64,000 nucleotides of DNA from Maribellus comscasis (GTDB taxonomy: Bacteria; Bacteroidota; Bacteroidia; Bacteroidales; Prolixibacteraceae). The stretch is from assembly GCF_009762775.1 (NCBI RefSeq), contig NZ_CP046401.1, positions 682,001 to 746,000 of the forward strand. Reading direction: 5' to 3'. Position 1 is the stretch's first letter, and the number at the start of each line of letters is the position of its first letter. The notes beneath the pieces were generated by a model that was given only the letters and a program-made list of their open reading frames with translations, had not been told where the DNA came from and did no database searches. Positions 18,918 to 28,209 of the stretch are shown piece by piece. The position numbers were made by a program, and so were the translations under genes.

Positions 18918-19230
18918 AAAATAAAAATTAAAAAAAATTAAAAAAAGCAGGTTAATTTAATCTGCTTTTTTATTTTCTCAAAAATTGAAAATTAAATTTA
19001 ACTAAAGCTTGAAAGTATTCTCAATTTAATTATTCGACTTTACTAAAAATACTCATATCTTACCCTCTATTGTATTGCTTATAAAAACTAAAAAAAATCA
19101 ACAACTGGTTTACTATTTTCAAAATCAGATTATTTTTACTAGTTATAAATTGCAGCAATTTTGTATTTTTGCTATATACAGATTACAATACCAATAAAAA
19201 TTGAAGTATTTTTGCCTAAAATTTTAACAC
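18918..19230. other. Intergenic region between rho and the AAA ATPase
   Basis: 313 very AT-rich bases. Apart from the rho terminator at its left end it holds a -7-like box TATTTTTG (19164-19171) with no convincing -33 partner, which would place a transcription start some 50 bases before the ATPase gene. I see no open frame or RNA gene. Confidence 0.4.
18941..18972 (+). terminator. Intrinsic terminator after rho
   Basis: A hairpin with arms AAAAAGCAGGTTAA and TTAATCTGCTTTTT (one mismatch, very short loop) ends in a T-run. It lies 24 bases downstream of the rho stop. Confidence 0.75.
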
Positions 19231-20406
19231 TTGGAATATTTTCAACATACACATAAATCATTACTGGAAAGCTCTAAAAAGACGATTAAAAGAGAGCTGG
19301 CAAATAACATTGAATGGAGCAACCGGTTGATAGCTATAAAAGGTTTTAGAGGGGTTGGTAAAACCACTTTTCTTCTTGATTACCTAAAAAAATATTTCGC
19401 GGATGATAATTCGGCGCTTTATATCAACCTTAATAACTTTTATTTTACAAAACGAAAAATCAGTTCGTTTGCCGATGAATTTACCAAAAGAGGAGGAAAA
19501 ATTCTCTTGCTTGATCAAATTCAAAAGTACCCGGAGTGGTCGTCCGATTTAAGAAAGTGTATTGATGATATACCTGACTTAAAAATTATTTTTACAAGCT
19601 CACCTGTATTAAGAATTGCAGAAGGTAATCCGGATTTAAACGGGATAGCAAAAATTTACCATTTGGAAGGTTTATCATTTCGGGAGTATCTAAACTACCA
19701 AACCGGGAGCAATTTTCATTTTTATTCACTTGCTGAGATTGTTGACCACCACGTTGAAATTGCAAAGGAAATTGTAACACAGGTAAGACCTCTGGCTTAT
19801 TTTGACGACTATTTAAAAAACGGCTATTTCCCATATTCAATTGACAACCCCAATTTTTACATGAATACGCTTCTTAAAAACGTTAATCTGGCGCTGGAAA
19901 TTGACGTCCCGTATATTAACCAGATTGAACTGAAATATTTACCAAAACTTAGAAAACTGTTGCATATCATAGCCGCAGAAACTCCATTTACACCGAATGT
20001 TAGTAAATTGGCATCCGCCGTAAAAACATCAAGGGCTACAATAATGAATTACCTTAAGTATTTAAAAAATGCAAAGCTGATTCAATTATTATATTCAAAC
20101 GGAGACGATGACCAGATGAAAAAGCCGGATATGGTATACATGCACAATACAAATCTCTTGTATGCCATTTCACCGGACAATACAGATAATTTGAATTTAA
20201 GGCATACGTTCTTTTACAACCAGGTGGGATATAACTACAAATTAAAAAGTTCGGCAAAGGGAGATTTCTGCATCAATGGCAAATATCATTTTATTGTCGG
20301 AGGAAGAAAGTTAGAACCTACTTCCGATGTATACGCAGCATCTGATGTAATTGAGATTGGAGAAGGTAAAAAAATTCCCTTGTGGCTTTTTGGCTTTTTA
20401 TATTGA
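19231..20406 (+). CDS. AAA_14/DUF4143-like ATPase, TTG start
   Basis: A 391-residue cytoplasmic ATPase. The P-loop GFRGVGKTT lies at 38-46 and a Walker-B-like LLLDQIQKYPEW near 93-104; STOP-like repeats and membrane segments are absent. The order AAA_14 domain, then winged-helix-like middle (SRATIMNYLKYLKNAKLI), then a DUF4143-like end (VYMHNTNLLYAI) matches a family widespread in anaerobes whose role is not established. The start must be TTG at 19231: an in-frame TAA lies two codons upstream and the next ATG is near residue 211. It is 50 bases upstream of nifJ and could be co-transcribed with it; a shared function is not evident. Confidence 0.75.
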   Translation: MEYFQHTHKSLLESSKKTIKRELANNIEWSNRLIAIKGFRGVGKTTFLLDYLKKYFADDNSALYINLNNFYFTKRKISSFADEFTKRGGKILLLDQIQKYPEWSSDLRKCIDDIPDLKIIFTSSPVLRIAEGNPDLNGIAKIYHLEGLSFREYLNYQTGSNFHFYSLAEIVDHHVEIAKEIVTQVRPLAYFDDYLKNGYFPYSIDNPNFYMNTLLKNVNLALEIDVPYINQIELKYLPKLRKLLHIIAAETPFTPNVSKLASAVKTSRATIMNYLKYLKNAKLIQLLYSNGDDDQMKKPDMVYMHNTNLLYAISPDNTDNLNLRHTFFYNQVGYNYKLKSSAKGDFCINGKYHFIVGGRKLEPTSDVYAASDVIEIGEGKKIPLWLFGFLY

Positions 20407-20456
20407 AATAAACAAATAAATTAATATATCAATTAGAAGAATAAATCAACTTAAAA

Positions 20457-23400
20457 ATGGCGAAACAAAAAAAATTCATCACATGTGACGGGAACTATGC
20501 AGCAGCATATATGAGTTACATGTTTAGCGAGGTAGCATGTATCTACCCCATCACGCCCTCGTCAACTATGGCAGAATATGTCGACGAGTGGGCGGCATTT
20601 GGAAAGAAAAATATGTTTGGACGCCCGGTGCGTTTAGCAGAAATGCAGAGTGAAGGTGGTGCTGCCGGTGCGGTTCACGGAGCACTTCAGTCGGGAGCAT
20701 TGACTTCAACATATACAGCTTCTCAGGGATTATTGCTGATGATTCCGAACATGTACAAAATAGCCGGGGAATTATTACCAACTGTTTTCCATGTCAGTGC
20801 CCGTGCCCTTGCTGGTCATGCCCTTTCTATTTTTGGCGACCACAGTGATATTTACGCTGCCCGCCAAACCGGTTTTGCAATGATTGCTGCAGGCTCTGTT
20901 CAGGAAGAAATGGACTTAGCCGGCGTTGCTCACCTGTCTACAATAAAATCAAGAGTTCCTTTTCTGGCTTTCTTTGATGGTTTCAGAACTTCTCACGAAA
21001 TCCAAAAAATCGAAGCCATTGAAATGGAAGATATGATTCCACTTGTTGATCAGGATGCATTACAGGAATTTCGCAATCGTGCGCTGAATCCTGAAAACCC
21101 GGTTACCCGCGGTACCGCGCAAAACCCTGACATCTTCTTTCAGGCCAAAGAATCGGCAAATAAATATTACGACGCCGTTCCTGACATTGTAGCTGACTAC
21201 ATGAAAGAGGTTAGTAAAATTACAGGAAGAGAATACAAACCATTCACCTATTATGGTGATCCTGAAGCTGAAAATATTATCATTGCAATGGGCTCGGTTA
21301 CTGAAACCATTCGCGAAACAATCGATTATTTGACAGCCCAGGGTAAAAAGGTAGGTTTGGTTGTTGTTCATTTGTTCCGTCCTTTCTCAGCAAAATATTT
21401 TATGGATGCACTGCCAAAAACAGTAAAAAGAATTGCTGTTCTTGATCGTGCAAAAGAACCGGGAGCAGGCGGAGAACCGTTGTTCCTCGACATCAGATCT
21501 CATTTCTTCGGGAAAGAAAACGCACCGGTAATAGTTGGTGGTCGTTATGGTTTAGGTTCAAAAGATACTACACCATCACAAATTCTTTCTGTTTATGAAA
21601 ACCTTGAAATGAACGAACCCAAAGGTGATTTCACTATTGGTATTGTTGACGATGTTACCTTCAAATCGCTTCCTTTAAAACCAGAAATCAACATGACACC
21701 CAAAGGTACTTACCAGGCCAAATTTTATGGTCTGGGTTCTGACGGTACAGTGGGTGCAAATAAAAACTCAATCAAAATCATTGGTGATGCTACAGATAAA
21801 TCCTGCCAGGGTTATTTCCAGTACGACTCGAAAAAATCAGGCGGTTTTACATGTTCACACCTTCGCTTCGGGGATAAACCAATCCGATCAACTTACCTTG
21901 TAACCACTCCTGACTTTGTTGCATGTCACGTTTCTGCTTACATCAATCTTTACGATGTATTAAAAGGACTGAAAAAAGGCGGTTCTTTCCTTCTAAACTC
22001 AATCTGGGATGAAGAAGAAACTAAAGAACGTCTGCCCAATGCAATGAAAAAATACCTGGCCGAAAATGAAATTAATTTTTATATCATAAACGGTACAAAA
22101 TTAGGTGAAGAAATTGGTTTGGGTACTCGCACCAACACCATTATGCAATCCGCTTTCTTTAGAATTACAGAAGTAATTCCTTACGAAATGGCAGTAGATG
22201 AAATGAAAAAAGCCATTGTTAAATCGTATGGTAAAAAAGGCGAGCATATTGTAAACATGAACTACGCTGCTGTTGAAGCAGGTGGCAAAAATGTGGTAAA
22301 AGTTGAGGTGCCGGTTGAATGGAAAGATATTGAAGTTGCTGAGAACACAAACGGTGAATCAAAACGTCCGGAATACATCGCCAAAGTTGTTGACGTAATC
22401 AACGGACAACGAGGCGACGATCTTCCTGTTTCAACATTTGAAGGAGCAGAAGACGGAACATTCCCGATGGGAACAGCTGCATATGAAAAACGTGGAATAG
22501 CAGTTAATGTTCCCGAATGGCAAGCTGAAAACTGTATTCAGTGTAACCAGTGTGCTTATGTTTGTCCTCATGCAGCAATTCGTCCCTTCCTCTTAACAGA
22601 AGAAGAAACTGAAGCTGCTCCGGCAGGAACAGAGGTAAGGACTGCAACTCCGGCCAAAATGTTCAACGGACTAAACTTCCGCATTCAGGTAACCGTACTC
22701 GATTGTACTGGTTGCGGGAACTGTGCAGACGTTTGTCCATCAAAAGAAAAAGCACTGATTATGAAACCACTGGATACTCAACGTGGTGAAATAGAACGTT
22801 GGGATTACATGGTTGATAAAGTCTCTCTGAAAGAAAAAGTAGTTGACAAAACAAAATCAGTCAAAAATTCACAATTTGCACAACCTTTATTTGAATTCTC
22901 CGGTGCTTGTGCCGGTTGTGGCGAAACTCCTTATGTAAAACTAATCACTCAGTTATACGGAGAGAGAATGATGGTGGCCAACGCAACAGGTTGTTCTTCC
23001 ATTTATGGTGGTTCTGCTCCTTCAACTCCGTACTGCAAGCACAAAGATTCAGGACACGGACCGGCTTGGGCCAACTCACTATTCGAGGACAATGCTGAAT
23101 ACGGTTTTGGTTTTGCTGAAGGTGTTCAGGCACAACGTGACCGTATTGAAGTGATTATGCAAACTGCTTTGGGTAACGGAGCCAGTGATGCAGAGAAAGA
23201 GGTATTCGCTGAGTGGATTGCCAACAAAGAAAATGCTAACGGTTCAGTTGTTGCATCTAAAAAAGTGTTGGAAGTTATTGAAGGCGGCAAAAGCGAATAC
23301 GCTAAAGAAATTACCAAATTAAAACAATACCTGGTCAAAAAATCAGTTTGGGTATTTGGTGGCGACGGATGGGCGTATGACATTGGTTATGGTGGTCTCG

Positions 23401-24011
23401 ACCATGTTATGGCAAGTGGACAGGATATCAATGTTTTGGTAATGGACACCGAGGTATACTCAAATACAGGTGGGCAGTCATCAAAAGCAACACCGGTTGG
23501 AGCTGTCGCTAAATTTGCTGCATCAGGTAAAAAAATACGTAAAAAAGACCTTGGCGCAATGATGATGTCCTACGGATATGTTTATGTTGCTCAGGTGGCT
23601 ATGGGAGCGAACCAGGCACAATATTTCAAAGCTTTAAAAGAAGCAGAGGCTTATCCGGGACCGTCAATCATAATTGCATACTCTCCGTGTATTAACCACG
23701 GTTTACGAGGCAGCATGGGACGCAGCCAGGATGAAGAGAAAAAAGCAGTTACTTCAGGATACTGGCACTTGTTCCGTTATAATCCGCTTCTGGAGGAAGA
23801 AGGTAAAAATCCTTTCCAGTTGGATTCAAAAGAACCTGAATGGAGCAAATTCCAGGAATTCCTGAATGGTGAAGTTCGGTATACTTCGTTGAAAAAATCG
23901 TTCCCTGCTGAAGCTGATGAACTGTTTACAGCAGCAGAAGATAATGCAAAATGGCGATATAATTCATATAAACGATTAGCAGCCATGGATTTTTCAAAAG
24001 CTGAAGAATAA
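20457..24011 (+). CDS. nifJ: Pyruvate:ferredoxin (flavodoxin) oxidoreductase
   Basis: A 1,184-residue single-chain enzyme that converts pyruvate and CoA to acetyl-CoA and CO2, reducing ferredoxin or flavodoxin; it works in the cytoplasm of anaerobic and facultative cells. In order: an N-terminal pyrimidine-binding domain (CIYPITPSSTMAEYVDEWA), a central transketolase C-like domain, a gamma domain (GLGSDGTVGANKNSIKIIG), two [4Fe-4S] ferredoxin motifs, CIQCNQCAYVCPHA (near 692) and CTGCGNCADVCPS (near 750), then the TPP-binding domain with CAGCGETPY (near 817) and GGDGWAYDIGYGG. Length matches the family. It ends at a strong hairpin terminator shared with the convergent beta-lactamase gene. Confidence 0.97.
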   Translation: MAKQKKFITCDGNYAAAYMSYMFSEVACIYPITPSSTMAEYVDEWAAFGKKNMFGRPVRLAEMQSEGGAAGAVHGALQSGALTSTYTASQGLLLMIPNMYKIAGELLPTVFHVSARALAGHALSIFGDHSDIYAARQTGFAMIAAGSVQEEMDLAGVAHLSTIKSRVPFLAFFDGFRTSHEIQKIEAIEMEDMIPLVDQDALQEFRNRALNPENPVTRGTAQNPDIFFQAKESANKYYDAVPDIVADYMKEVSKITGREYKPFTYYGDPEAENIIIAMGSVTETIRETIDYLTAQGKKVGLVVVHLFRPFSAKYFMDALPKTVKRIAVLDRAKEPGAGGEPLFLDIRSHFFGKENAPVIVGGRYGLGSKDTTPSQILSVYENLEMNEPKGDFTIGIVDDVTFKSLPLKPEINMTPKGTYQAKFYGLGSDGTVGANKNSIKIIGDATDKSCQGYFQYDSKKSGGFTCSHLRFGDKPIRSTYLVTTPDFVACHVSAYINLYDVLKGLKKGGSFLLNSIWDEEETKERLPNAMKKYLAENEINFYIINGTKLGEEIGLGTRTNTIMQSAFFRITEVIPYEMAVDEMKKAIVKSYGKKGEHIVNMNYAAVEAGGKNVVKVEVPVEWKDIEVAENTNGESKRPEYIAKVVDVINGQRGDDLPVSTFEGAEDGTFPMGTAAYEKRGIAVNVPEWQAENCIQCNQCAYVCPHAAIRPFLLTEEETEAAPAGTEVRTATPAKMFNGLNFRIQVTVLDCTGCGNCADVCPSKEKALIMKPLDTQRGEIERWDYMVDKVSLKEKVVDKTKSVKNSQFAQPLFEFSGACAGCGETPYVKLITQLYGERMMVANATGCSSIYGGSAPSTPYCKHKDSGHGPAWANSLFEDNAEYGFGFAEGVQAQRDRIEVIMQTALGNGASDAEKEVFAEWIANKENANGSVVASKKVLEVIEGGKSEYAKEITKLKQYLVKKSVWVFGGDGWAYDIGYGGLDHVMASGQDINVLVMDTEVYSNTGGQSSKATPVGAVAKFAASGKKIRKKDLGAMMMSYGYVYVAQVAMGANQAQYFKALKEAEAYPGPSIIIAYSPCINHGLRGSMGRSQDEEKKAVTSGYWHLFRYNPLLEEEGKNPFQLDSKEPEWSKFQEFLNGEVRYTSLKKSFPAEADELFTAAEDNAKWRYNSYKRLAAMDFSKAEE

Positions 24012-24031
24012 AATCATGCTCTTATAAAAAC

Positions 24032-24068
24032 AAAACCGTTCTGTCTCTCGGCTGAACGGTTTTTTTTA
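24032..24068. terminator. Bidirectional terminator between nifJ and the class D beta-lactamase gene
   Basis: A perfect stem AAAACCGTTC/GAACGGTTTT with a 12-base loop. The plus strand ends in eight T residues and the minus strand in TTTTGTTTTT. The stop codon of the minus-strand gene (24066-24068) lies inside the T-run, so both genes end on one element. Confidence 0.85.
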
Positions 24069-24863
24069 TTCCAGAATATTCATCTGTTGCAGAATAGTTC
24101 TGGTAATCTCTTTTCTACATCTGCCAAAATCAGGATTTAGCGTTTCTCTGTCTTTTATAAGCCTGGTGGCAAAAAAATAAACATTATTTTCCCTTTCAAC
24201 ATAACCAACCCACCAGCCGGTATCTTTCCCTCCGTCTCTTGTCCATCCGGTTTTTGCTCTCAAAATATAAGAGTCGGTCTTTTCTTCCATCATCATCTCT
24301 TTAAGTGTTTTGAAAGATTTTTTTGAAAACGGCAGTGACTCCTCATAAATGCTAACCAATACTTCGATTTGATTTACCGGAGAAATGCCAAGATGCCCAA
24401 AGTTCCAGAAATCGTCGTCATCAACGGAAAGGTCTGCATTTCCATAGTTACAGTTGCTTAAATATTCTTTGTATTTCTTTTTCCCGACCTTTTTTGACAA
24501 CTCCAGATAAACCCAAACCGCCGACAATTTATAAGCTTCTTTCAAACTCATATCCCGGTAAATATCCGGACGGTAACCATACTTTAAGGTGTCGGGATCG
24601 CCGGGCCATTTAATAATATCGTTTTCACATTTAACAAGTCTCTCTTCCAAAAGGATAAGCGAATTTAAAATTTTAAAAGTTGAAGCAGGCAGTGTTTGAA
24701 AATGACTGTCATTTATGTCACTTGAAATCCATTTGTGCCCATTATAATCGTAAATGGTTATGCTGCCTTCAACGTTACAGTCTTTAAAAGGTTGCATCAA
24801 ATCATTCTGGCTACAAACTAAAAAAGACAGAAAACAAAAAAAGACAAACAATATAACTTTCAT
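24066..24863 (-). CDS. Class D beta-lactamase, OXA-like
   Basis: A 265-residue exported serine beta-lactamase-fold protein. A signal peptide ends near residue 18 (FLVCSQ; the cysteine could even be lipidated). All class D motifs are present: S61-T-F-K64 with the nucleophilic serine and the lysine that is carbamylated in the family, S114-A-V116, Y140-G-N142, K204-T-G206 and W218-V-G-Y221. This makes activity on beta-lactams plausible, with an unknown spectrum. It is the last gene of a minus-strand run beginning with blaI and an M56 peptidase, 39 bases after a GNAT gene. BlaR1 sensor domains share this fold, and the M56 protein here has none, so a sensor role is an alternative. Confidence 0.92.
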   Translation of the reverse strand: MKVILFVFFCFLSFLVCSQNDLMQPFKDCNVEGSITIYDYNGHKWISSDINDSHFQTLPASTFKILNSLILLEERLVKCENDIIKWPGDPDTLKYGYRPDIYRDMSLKEAYKLSAVWVYLELSKKVGKKKYKEYLSNCNYGNADLSVDDDDFWNFGHLGISPVNQIEVLVSIYEESLPFSKKSFKTLKEMMMEEKTDSYILRAKTGWTRDGGKDTGWWVGYVERENNVYFFATRLIKDRETLNPDFGRCRKEITRTILQQMNILE

Positions 24864-24902
24864 CTGTTGAAATTATAAATTCAGCAAAACTCTTTTACAG
24901 TC

Positions 24903-25346
24903 CTAAATCATCAGGTAATCACAGTTTAATTCCACATCGTCAACAACAGCACCCAACTTTTTATAAAAACCAATGGCACTCTTATTCCACTTCGACACCT
25001 GCCAGTGTACTCTTTTACAATTTTCCTGCTTTGCTTTTTGAATAACTGAATTGATTAGTTTTTGTCCTAATCCGTTACCCCTATATTCCGGTTTCACATA
25101 CAAATCATCCATATAAACCGATTTGCCAATCCATGTAAAATAAGCAAAAAACCAGGTAGCGTATCCGGCAATAGTTCCCGAAGCTGTCTCGACCACAAAA
25201 CCGTTCAAAAATTCAGCTTCCTTTTCCATTTCAGCAACAGAATTAACCATTCTCTCAGGCGTTTGCTGAAATGTTGCAAACTCTTTAAACATCTCAATTA
25301 AATCCGAATAATCACTTTTCCTGACAGGTCGTATTTTAAACTCCAT
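24903..25346 (-). CDS. GNAT-family N-acetyltransferase
   Basis: A 147-residue acetyltransferase of the GNAT superfamily. The acetyl-CoA loop is visible as PEYRGNGLGQKLINSV, preceded by the strand VYMDDLYVKP and followed by CKRVHWQVSKWNKSAIGFYKKLG, the usual core. I chose the ATG at 25346, giving MEFKIRPVRKSDYSDLIEM, the standard GNAT opening; a longer frame to 25394 adds residues unlike the family. It lies between a putative esterase (135-base gap) and the class D beta-lactamase (39-base gap) on the same strand. The acceptor is not predictable; related small GNATs acetylate polyamines, amino acids or aminoglycosides. Confidence 0.85.
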   Translation of the reverse strand: MEFKIRPVRKSDYSDLIEMFKEFATFQQTPERMVNSVAEMEKEAEFLNGFVVETASGTIAGYATWFFAYFTWIGKSVYMDDLYVKPEYRGNGLGQKLINSVIQKAKQENCKRVHWQVSKWNKSAIGFYKKLGAVVDDVELNCDYLMI

Positions 25347-25481
25347 CGATATGCATTTAAAAACTAAATTTCGAAAATAACTAAATTCAAACAATAAAAC
25401 ATTTTATTGTTTGCCGTTTGCTGCGGGCAACTGAGGAAAATCATTTCCTTCAAAGACGGCAGAAATTCGAAACCGGTATTT

Positions 25482-26708
25482 CTACTTTTTTAATTGCTCA
25501 ATTTTCTTTTTAAAAGCAATATCCCCGCTTAATTCATACGCTTTTCGCAGGCTCTCCTCAGCACGTTTAGAATCGTTTTGTGAAATATAAAAATCGGCCA
25601 TGGAATCAAAGGCATTCACGCTCCAGGGGTAATATTTCACCTGCAGCCCGAAAAATAGTTTTGCCTTCTCTGGTTGTCCCGTTTGCAGAAACATATATCC
25701 TCCCATATTTAACATCTCTTCATCGGCTGGTGGAACCGGATATCCAAAATGTTTGCTCAAAACTTCAGCGCGTTCAGTTATGTGTTTTTCCAATACCTCA
25801 GGCAATGTTTCCGGATTGTTGTATACATTAGCGTCTTTTAACTGATACCAGTCGAAGAGCCACCTCATTCCTTCAAGTATCGAAGGCAGCGGTACTGTAG
25901 CATGAATATCATCAGGATAATATTTCCACAAAAAATTTAAATGGTTATTCTCTTTTACCTGTTCAGCTGCTTTTATAAACAGCAATTTGGAACGGGAAAC
26001 CAATGAGCTTTCCGAATTGTTTCCCAATACCTCTTCAATTGTTGCATTTTCATTTTCCCTGTCGAGTGGGCTGGCCAGGCTGACAAAAAGAGATTTGCCG
26101 GCAAAACCCTGCGTCTTTAATCTTGTAATCGCCTCGTTCATAAATTTTTGATTATCCCAATCCAAACTCGGGTCAATGGCAATATAGTTTCTAAAAGACT
26201 GTGGATGGTTTACCAGCATATTTATGGTAAACAATCCGCCGTACGAATGCCCGATAAGCGTTCGGTAATTTGTAACCGGGTATTTTCGCTCCACAAAAGG
26301 AATCAGTTCTTTTTCCATAAATTCAGCAAAGTGTTTTGCTCCTCCGCTTTTCATATTTGGATTTCCTATATCGGAAGTTGTCAAGTCTCTTGTACGATTG
26401 TATTGATTGGATACACCCACCAAAATCATTTTAGGCAAATAATTTCCCCAGTAATATTCATAAACTGCAACCAGTGCACTCAACTGAACACCTCCGTCAA
26501 GAATATATACCACAGGATATTTCAGGTTTGGATTAAGCTTGCCGCCATTCGGCAAATGCACCCAAATATCCCGGTTCTCGTCAAGAATTTCAGAATAAAC
26601 GCTGTCTTTAATGCCAATTTTATAGAGATAGCCTTTATCTGCATTTTGTGCCAAAATACGATTACAAAGAAAAGTAAGCAAAACAAGAATTATTGTATAA
26701 AATTTCAT
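25482..26708 (-). CDS. Exported alpha/beta-hydrolase, esterase D/Fes type, with TPR-like tail
   Basis: A 408-residue exported serine hydrolase of the putative esterase family that includes siderophore esterases and feruloyl esterases. The signal peptide ends RILAQ (about residue 21). The core has YPVVYILDGG, the nucleophile elbow GHSYGG and the sequence YIAIDPSLDWDN; a histidine in the DDIHAT segment is a candidate third triad member. The final ~75 residues (MADFYISQNDSKRAEESLRKAY) look like TPR helices, a combination often seen in Bacteroidota. It follows the M56 peptidase gene by 64 bases. The substrate is unknown: a ferric-siderophore, acyl-sugar or antibiotic ester would all fit the family. 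Confidence 0.82.
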   Translation of the reverse strand: MKFYTIILVLLTFLCNRILAQNADKGYLYKIGIKDSVYSEILDENRDIWVHLPNGGKLNPNLKYPVVYILDGGVQLSALVAVYEYYWGNYLPKMILVGVSNQYNRTRDLTTSDIGNPNMKSGGAKHFAEFMEKELIPFVERKYPVTNYRTLIGHSYGGLFTINMLVNHPQSFRNYIAIDPSLDWDNQKFMNEAITRLKTQGFAGKSLFVSLASPLDRENENATIEEVLGNNSESSLVSRSKLLFIKAAEQVKENNHLNFLWKYYPDDIHATVPLPSILEGMRWLFDWYQLKDANVYNNPETLPEVLEKHITERAEVLSKHFGYPVPPADEEMLNMGGYMFLQTGQPEKAKLFFGLQVKYYPWSVNAFDSMADFYISQNDSKRAEESLRKAYELSGDIAFKKKIEQLKK

Positions 26709-26772
26709 GTCAACAGATTTTAATGGTTAAGAATTGTAAAAACTATTTAAATCGAAAAACAGAAGAATTCAT

Positions 26773-27813
26773 TCATTCTTCTGAAATTGGCTCAAGGTAG
26801 GCAGGTAATTTATACACTGATTTTTTCTGCGCTTTGTTCATCCTGTTGTAAATGTCCATCAGACTGTCGTACCGGGCTTTTGTCTCAATGGGTACAATAA
26901 TACTCTTTTTCAGATCTTCGTCATCCATAGTTCCCGTTCGAAGAACTTCTTCCATATTGGCTGTCGAGCGCCAGTAATTTAACATTTCCTCTCCGGATAC
27001 TCCCGGATTATCAGAGCAGGCAATCAAAATCAAAATAAATAAGGGAATAACCATGCTCTGTTTAATGCTGTGAATTTTCTCCTTCTGTTTTCGCATCATC
27101 TTTAGTCGCTTTTTAGTGACCGAGAAATTAAAACCACAGGACAACGGAGTTTTGGAAGCATCAAGATAGTCAATTAACAGACCTTGATAATATTTTATAT
27201 TATTGTGTGAGTGAACCACCGAATTATCAGCCAAAAACTCATGATTAAGTTGCATCGCCCGTTTATATATTATCAACATCGGATTTACCCAAATAAAATT
27301 TTTCACCAGTTCAATAAAAAAAATATCGATGGTATGAAGCTGGGTTACATGAGCCAACTCATGTTTTAATATTTCGGGAGGAAGAGAATCGTATTGCTCT
27401 CTCCGGATAAAAATATATTTTAGAAATGAATACGGAGTTATTTTTTGATCGGTCAGAACCACTACGGCATGTTCAAACGTCAGTCTCTCATGTTTTCTGA
27501 TTTTCCGGATAAAATCAAAAATATGAACTCCAAACCGCAAAAAAAACAGGCTGGTAACTATCCAGTAAATTAATACCAGAAGCGAAACCTGATGATTATA
27601 ATTTGTAGGGATATAAACCGGCATTTCGTTAATCATCTGTTTCACTTCTCTCGACGCGCCGAAAGAAACAAGAGGCACAATTAATGAAAACAATAAGCCG
27701 CCAAGCAAATAAAACCGGTTAAAGTTGTATGACTTTTCTTTTTCAAGAAGAAGTTTATAAAAGCCCAGAATAAAAGCCAATGCCAGGCTAAATCTTAAGA
27801 CATATAAAATCAT
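26773..27813 (-). CDS. M56-family membrane metallopeptidase, BlaR1-like without sensor domain
   Basis: A 346-residue membrane protein of the BlaR1/MecR1 peptidase family. Four hydrophobic segments are visible (about 3-20, 36-50, 77-97, 253-266). Between the third and fourth is the cytosolic zinc protease with H151-E-L-A-H155 and a downstream NHEFLAD (190-196) that provides the third ligand. In classical BlaR1 the last segment leads to a ~250-residue class-D-like penicillin sensor; here only ~80 residues follow and none of the SxxK/KTG motifs occurs. Its start overlaps the blaI stop in ATGA, so the two are translationally coupled. It probably cleaves BlaI on a signal. The signal is unknown, and the missing sensor is the oddity. 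Confidence 0.85.
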   Translation of the reverse strand: MILYVLRFSLALAFILGFYKLLLEKEKSYNFNRFYLLGGLLFSLIVPLVSFGASREVKQMINEMPVYIPTNYNHQVSLLVLIYWIVTSLFFLRFGVHIFDFIRKIRKHERLTFEHAVVVLTDQKITPYSFLKYIFIRREQYDSLPPEILKHELAHVTQLHTIDIFFIELVKNFIWVNPMLIIYKRAMQLNHEFLADNSVVHSHNNIKYYQGLLIDYLDASKTPLSCGFNFSVTKKRLKMMRKQKEKIHSIKQSMVIPLFILILIACSDNPGVSGEEMLNYWRSTANMEEVLRTGTMDDEDLKKSIIVPIETKARYDSLMDIYNRMNKAQKKSVYKLPAYLEPISEE

Positions 27814-28181
27814 TTCTTTTCATTGTTTAATTTATCATCAATCATATTCCGCAATTCCAACAACTCTTCTCTGCTCAATGTCATGTTATTGGTAAAAAAA
27901 GAAGCAAACCGTGCAGATGACCCCTGGAAAAATGTTTTAATCATATTTTGAAGATACGACGATGAGTAATCCTTTTTTTTGAGAATCGGATAATATTCTC
28001 TTGAGTTTCCATTCAGGTTGTAACCAATTGCACCTTTATTGCTTAGCCGTTTTAGTATAGTTGCCAGTGTTGTCGCCGCCGGCTTTGGTTCCGGATAAGC
28101 ATCCAACAGATCTTTCATGTATACTTTTTCAAACTGCCAGATAAAATTCATCAACTGTTCTTCTTTTTGAGATAATTTCAT
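27810..28181 (-). CDS. blaI: BlaI/MecI-family transcriptional repressor
   Basis: A 123-residue winged-helix repressor: MKLSQKEEQLMNFIW opens the first helix, AATTLATILKRLSNKGAIGY is the recognition region, and the C-terminal helices would form the dimer. The family represses beta-lactamase and peptidase operons until the partner M56 protease cleaves it. I chose the ATG at 28181; the frame is open to 28274, but that extension runs through the two operators (it would read FYIC twice) and the predicted promoter, so it cannot be translated from the main transcript. The gene is coupled to the M56 peptidase gene by a 4-base overlap. The operators at 28210-28254 strongly imply autoregulation. Confidence 0.9.
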   Translation of the reverse strand: MKLSQKEEQLMNFIWQFEKVYMKDLLDAYPEPKPAATTLATILKRLSNKGAIGYNLNGNSREYYPILKKKDYSSSYLQNMIKTFFQGSSARFASFFTNNMTLSREELLELRNMIDDKLNNEKK

Positions 28182-28209
28182 AATACAGAATTCTAAAAAC
28201 CAAGAATTG

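Noticed and set aside
19231..24011. Functional pairing of the AAA/DUF4143-like ATPase with nifJ
   Set aside because: The genes are close, but I know of no shared mechanism and such ATPases occur in many contexts; co-transcription alone is not enough.
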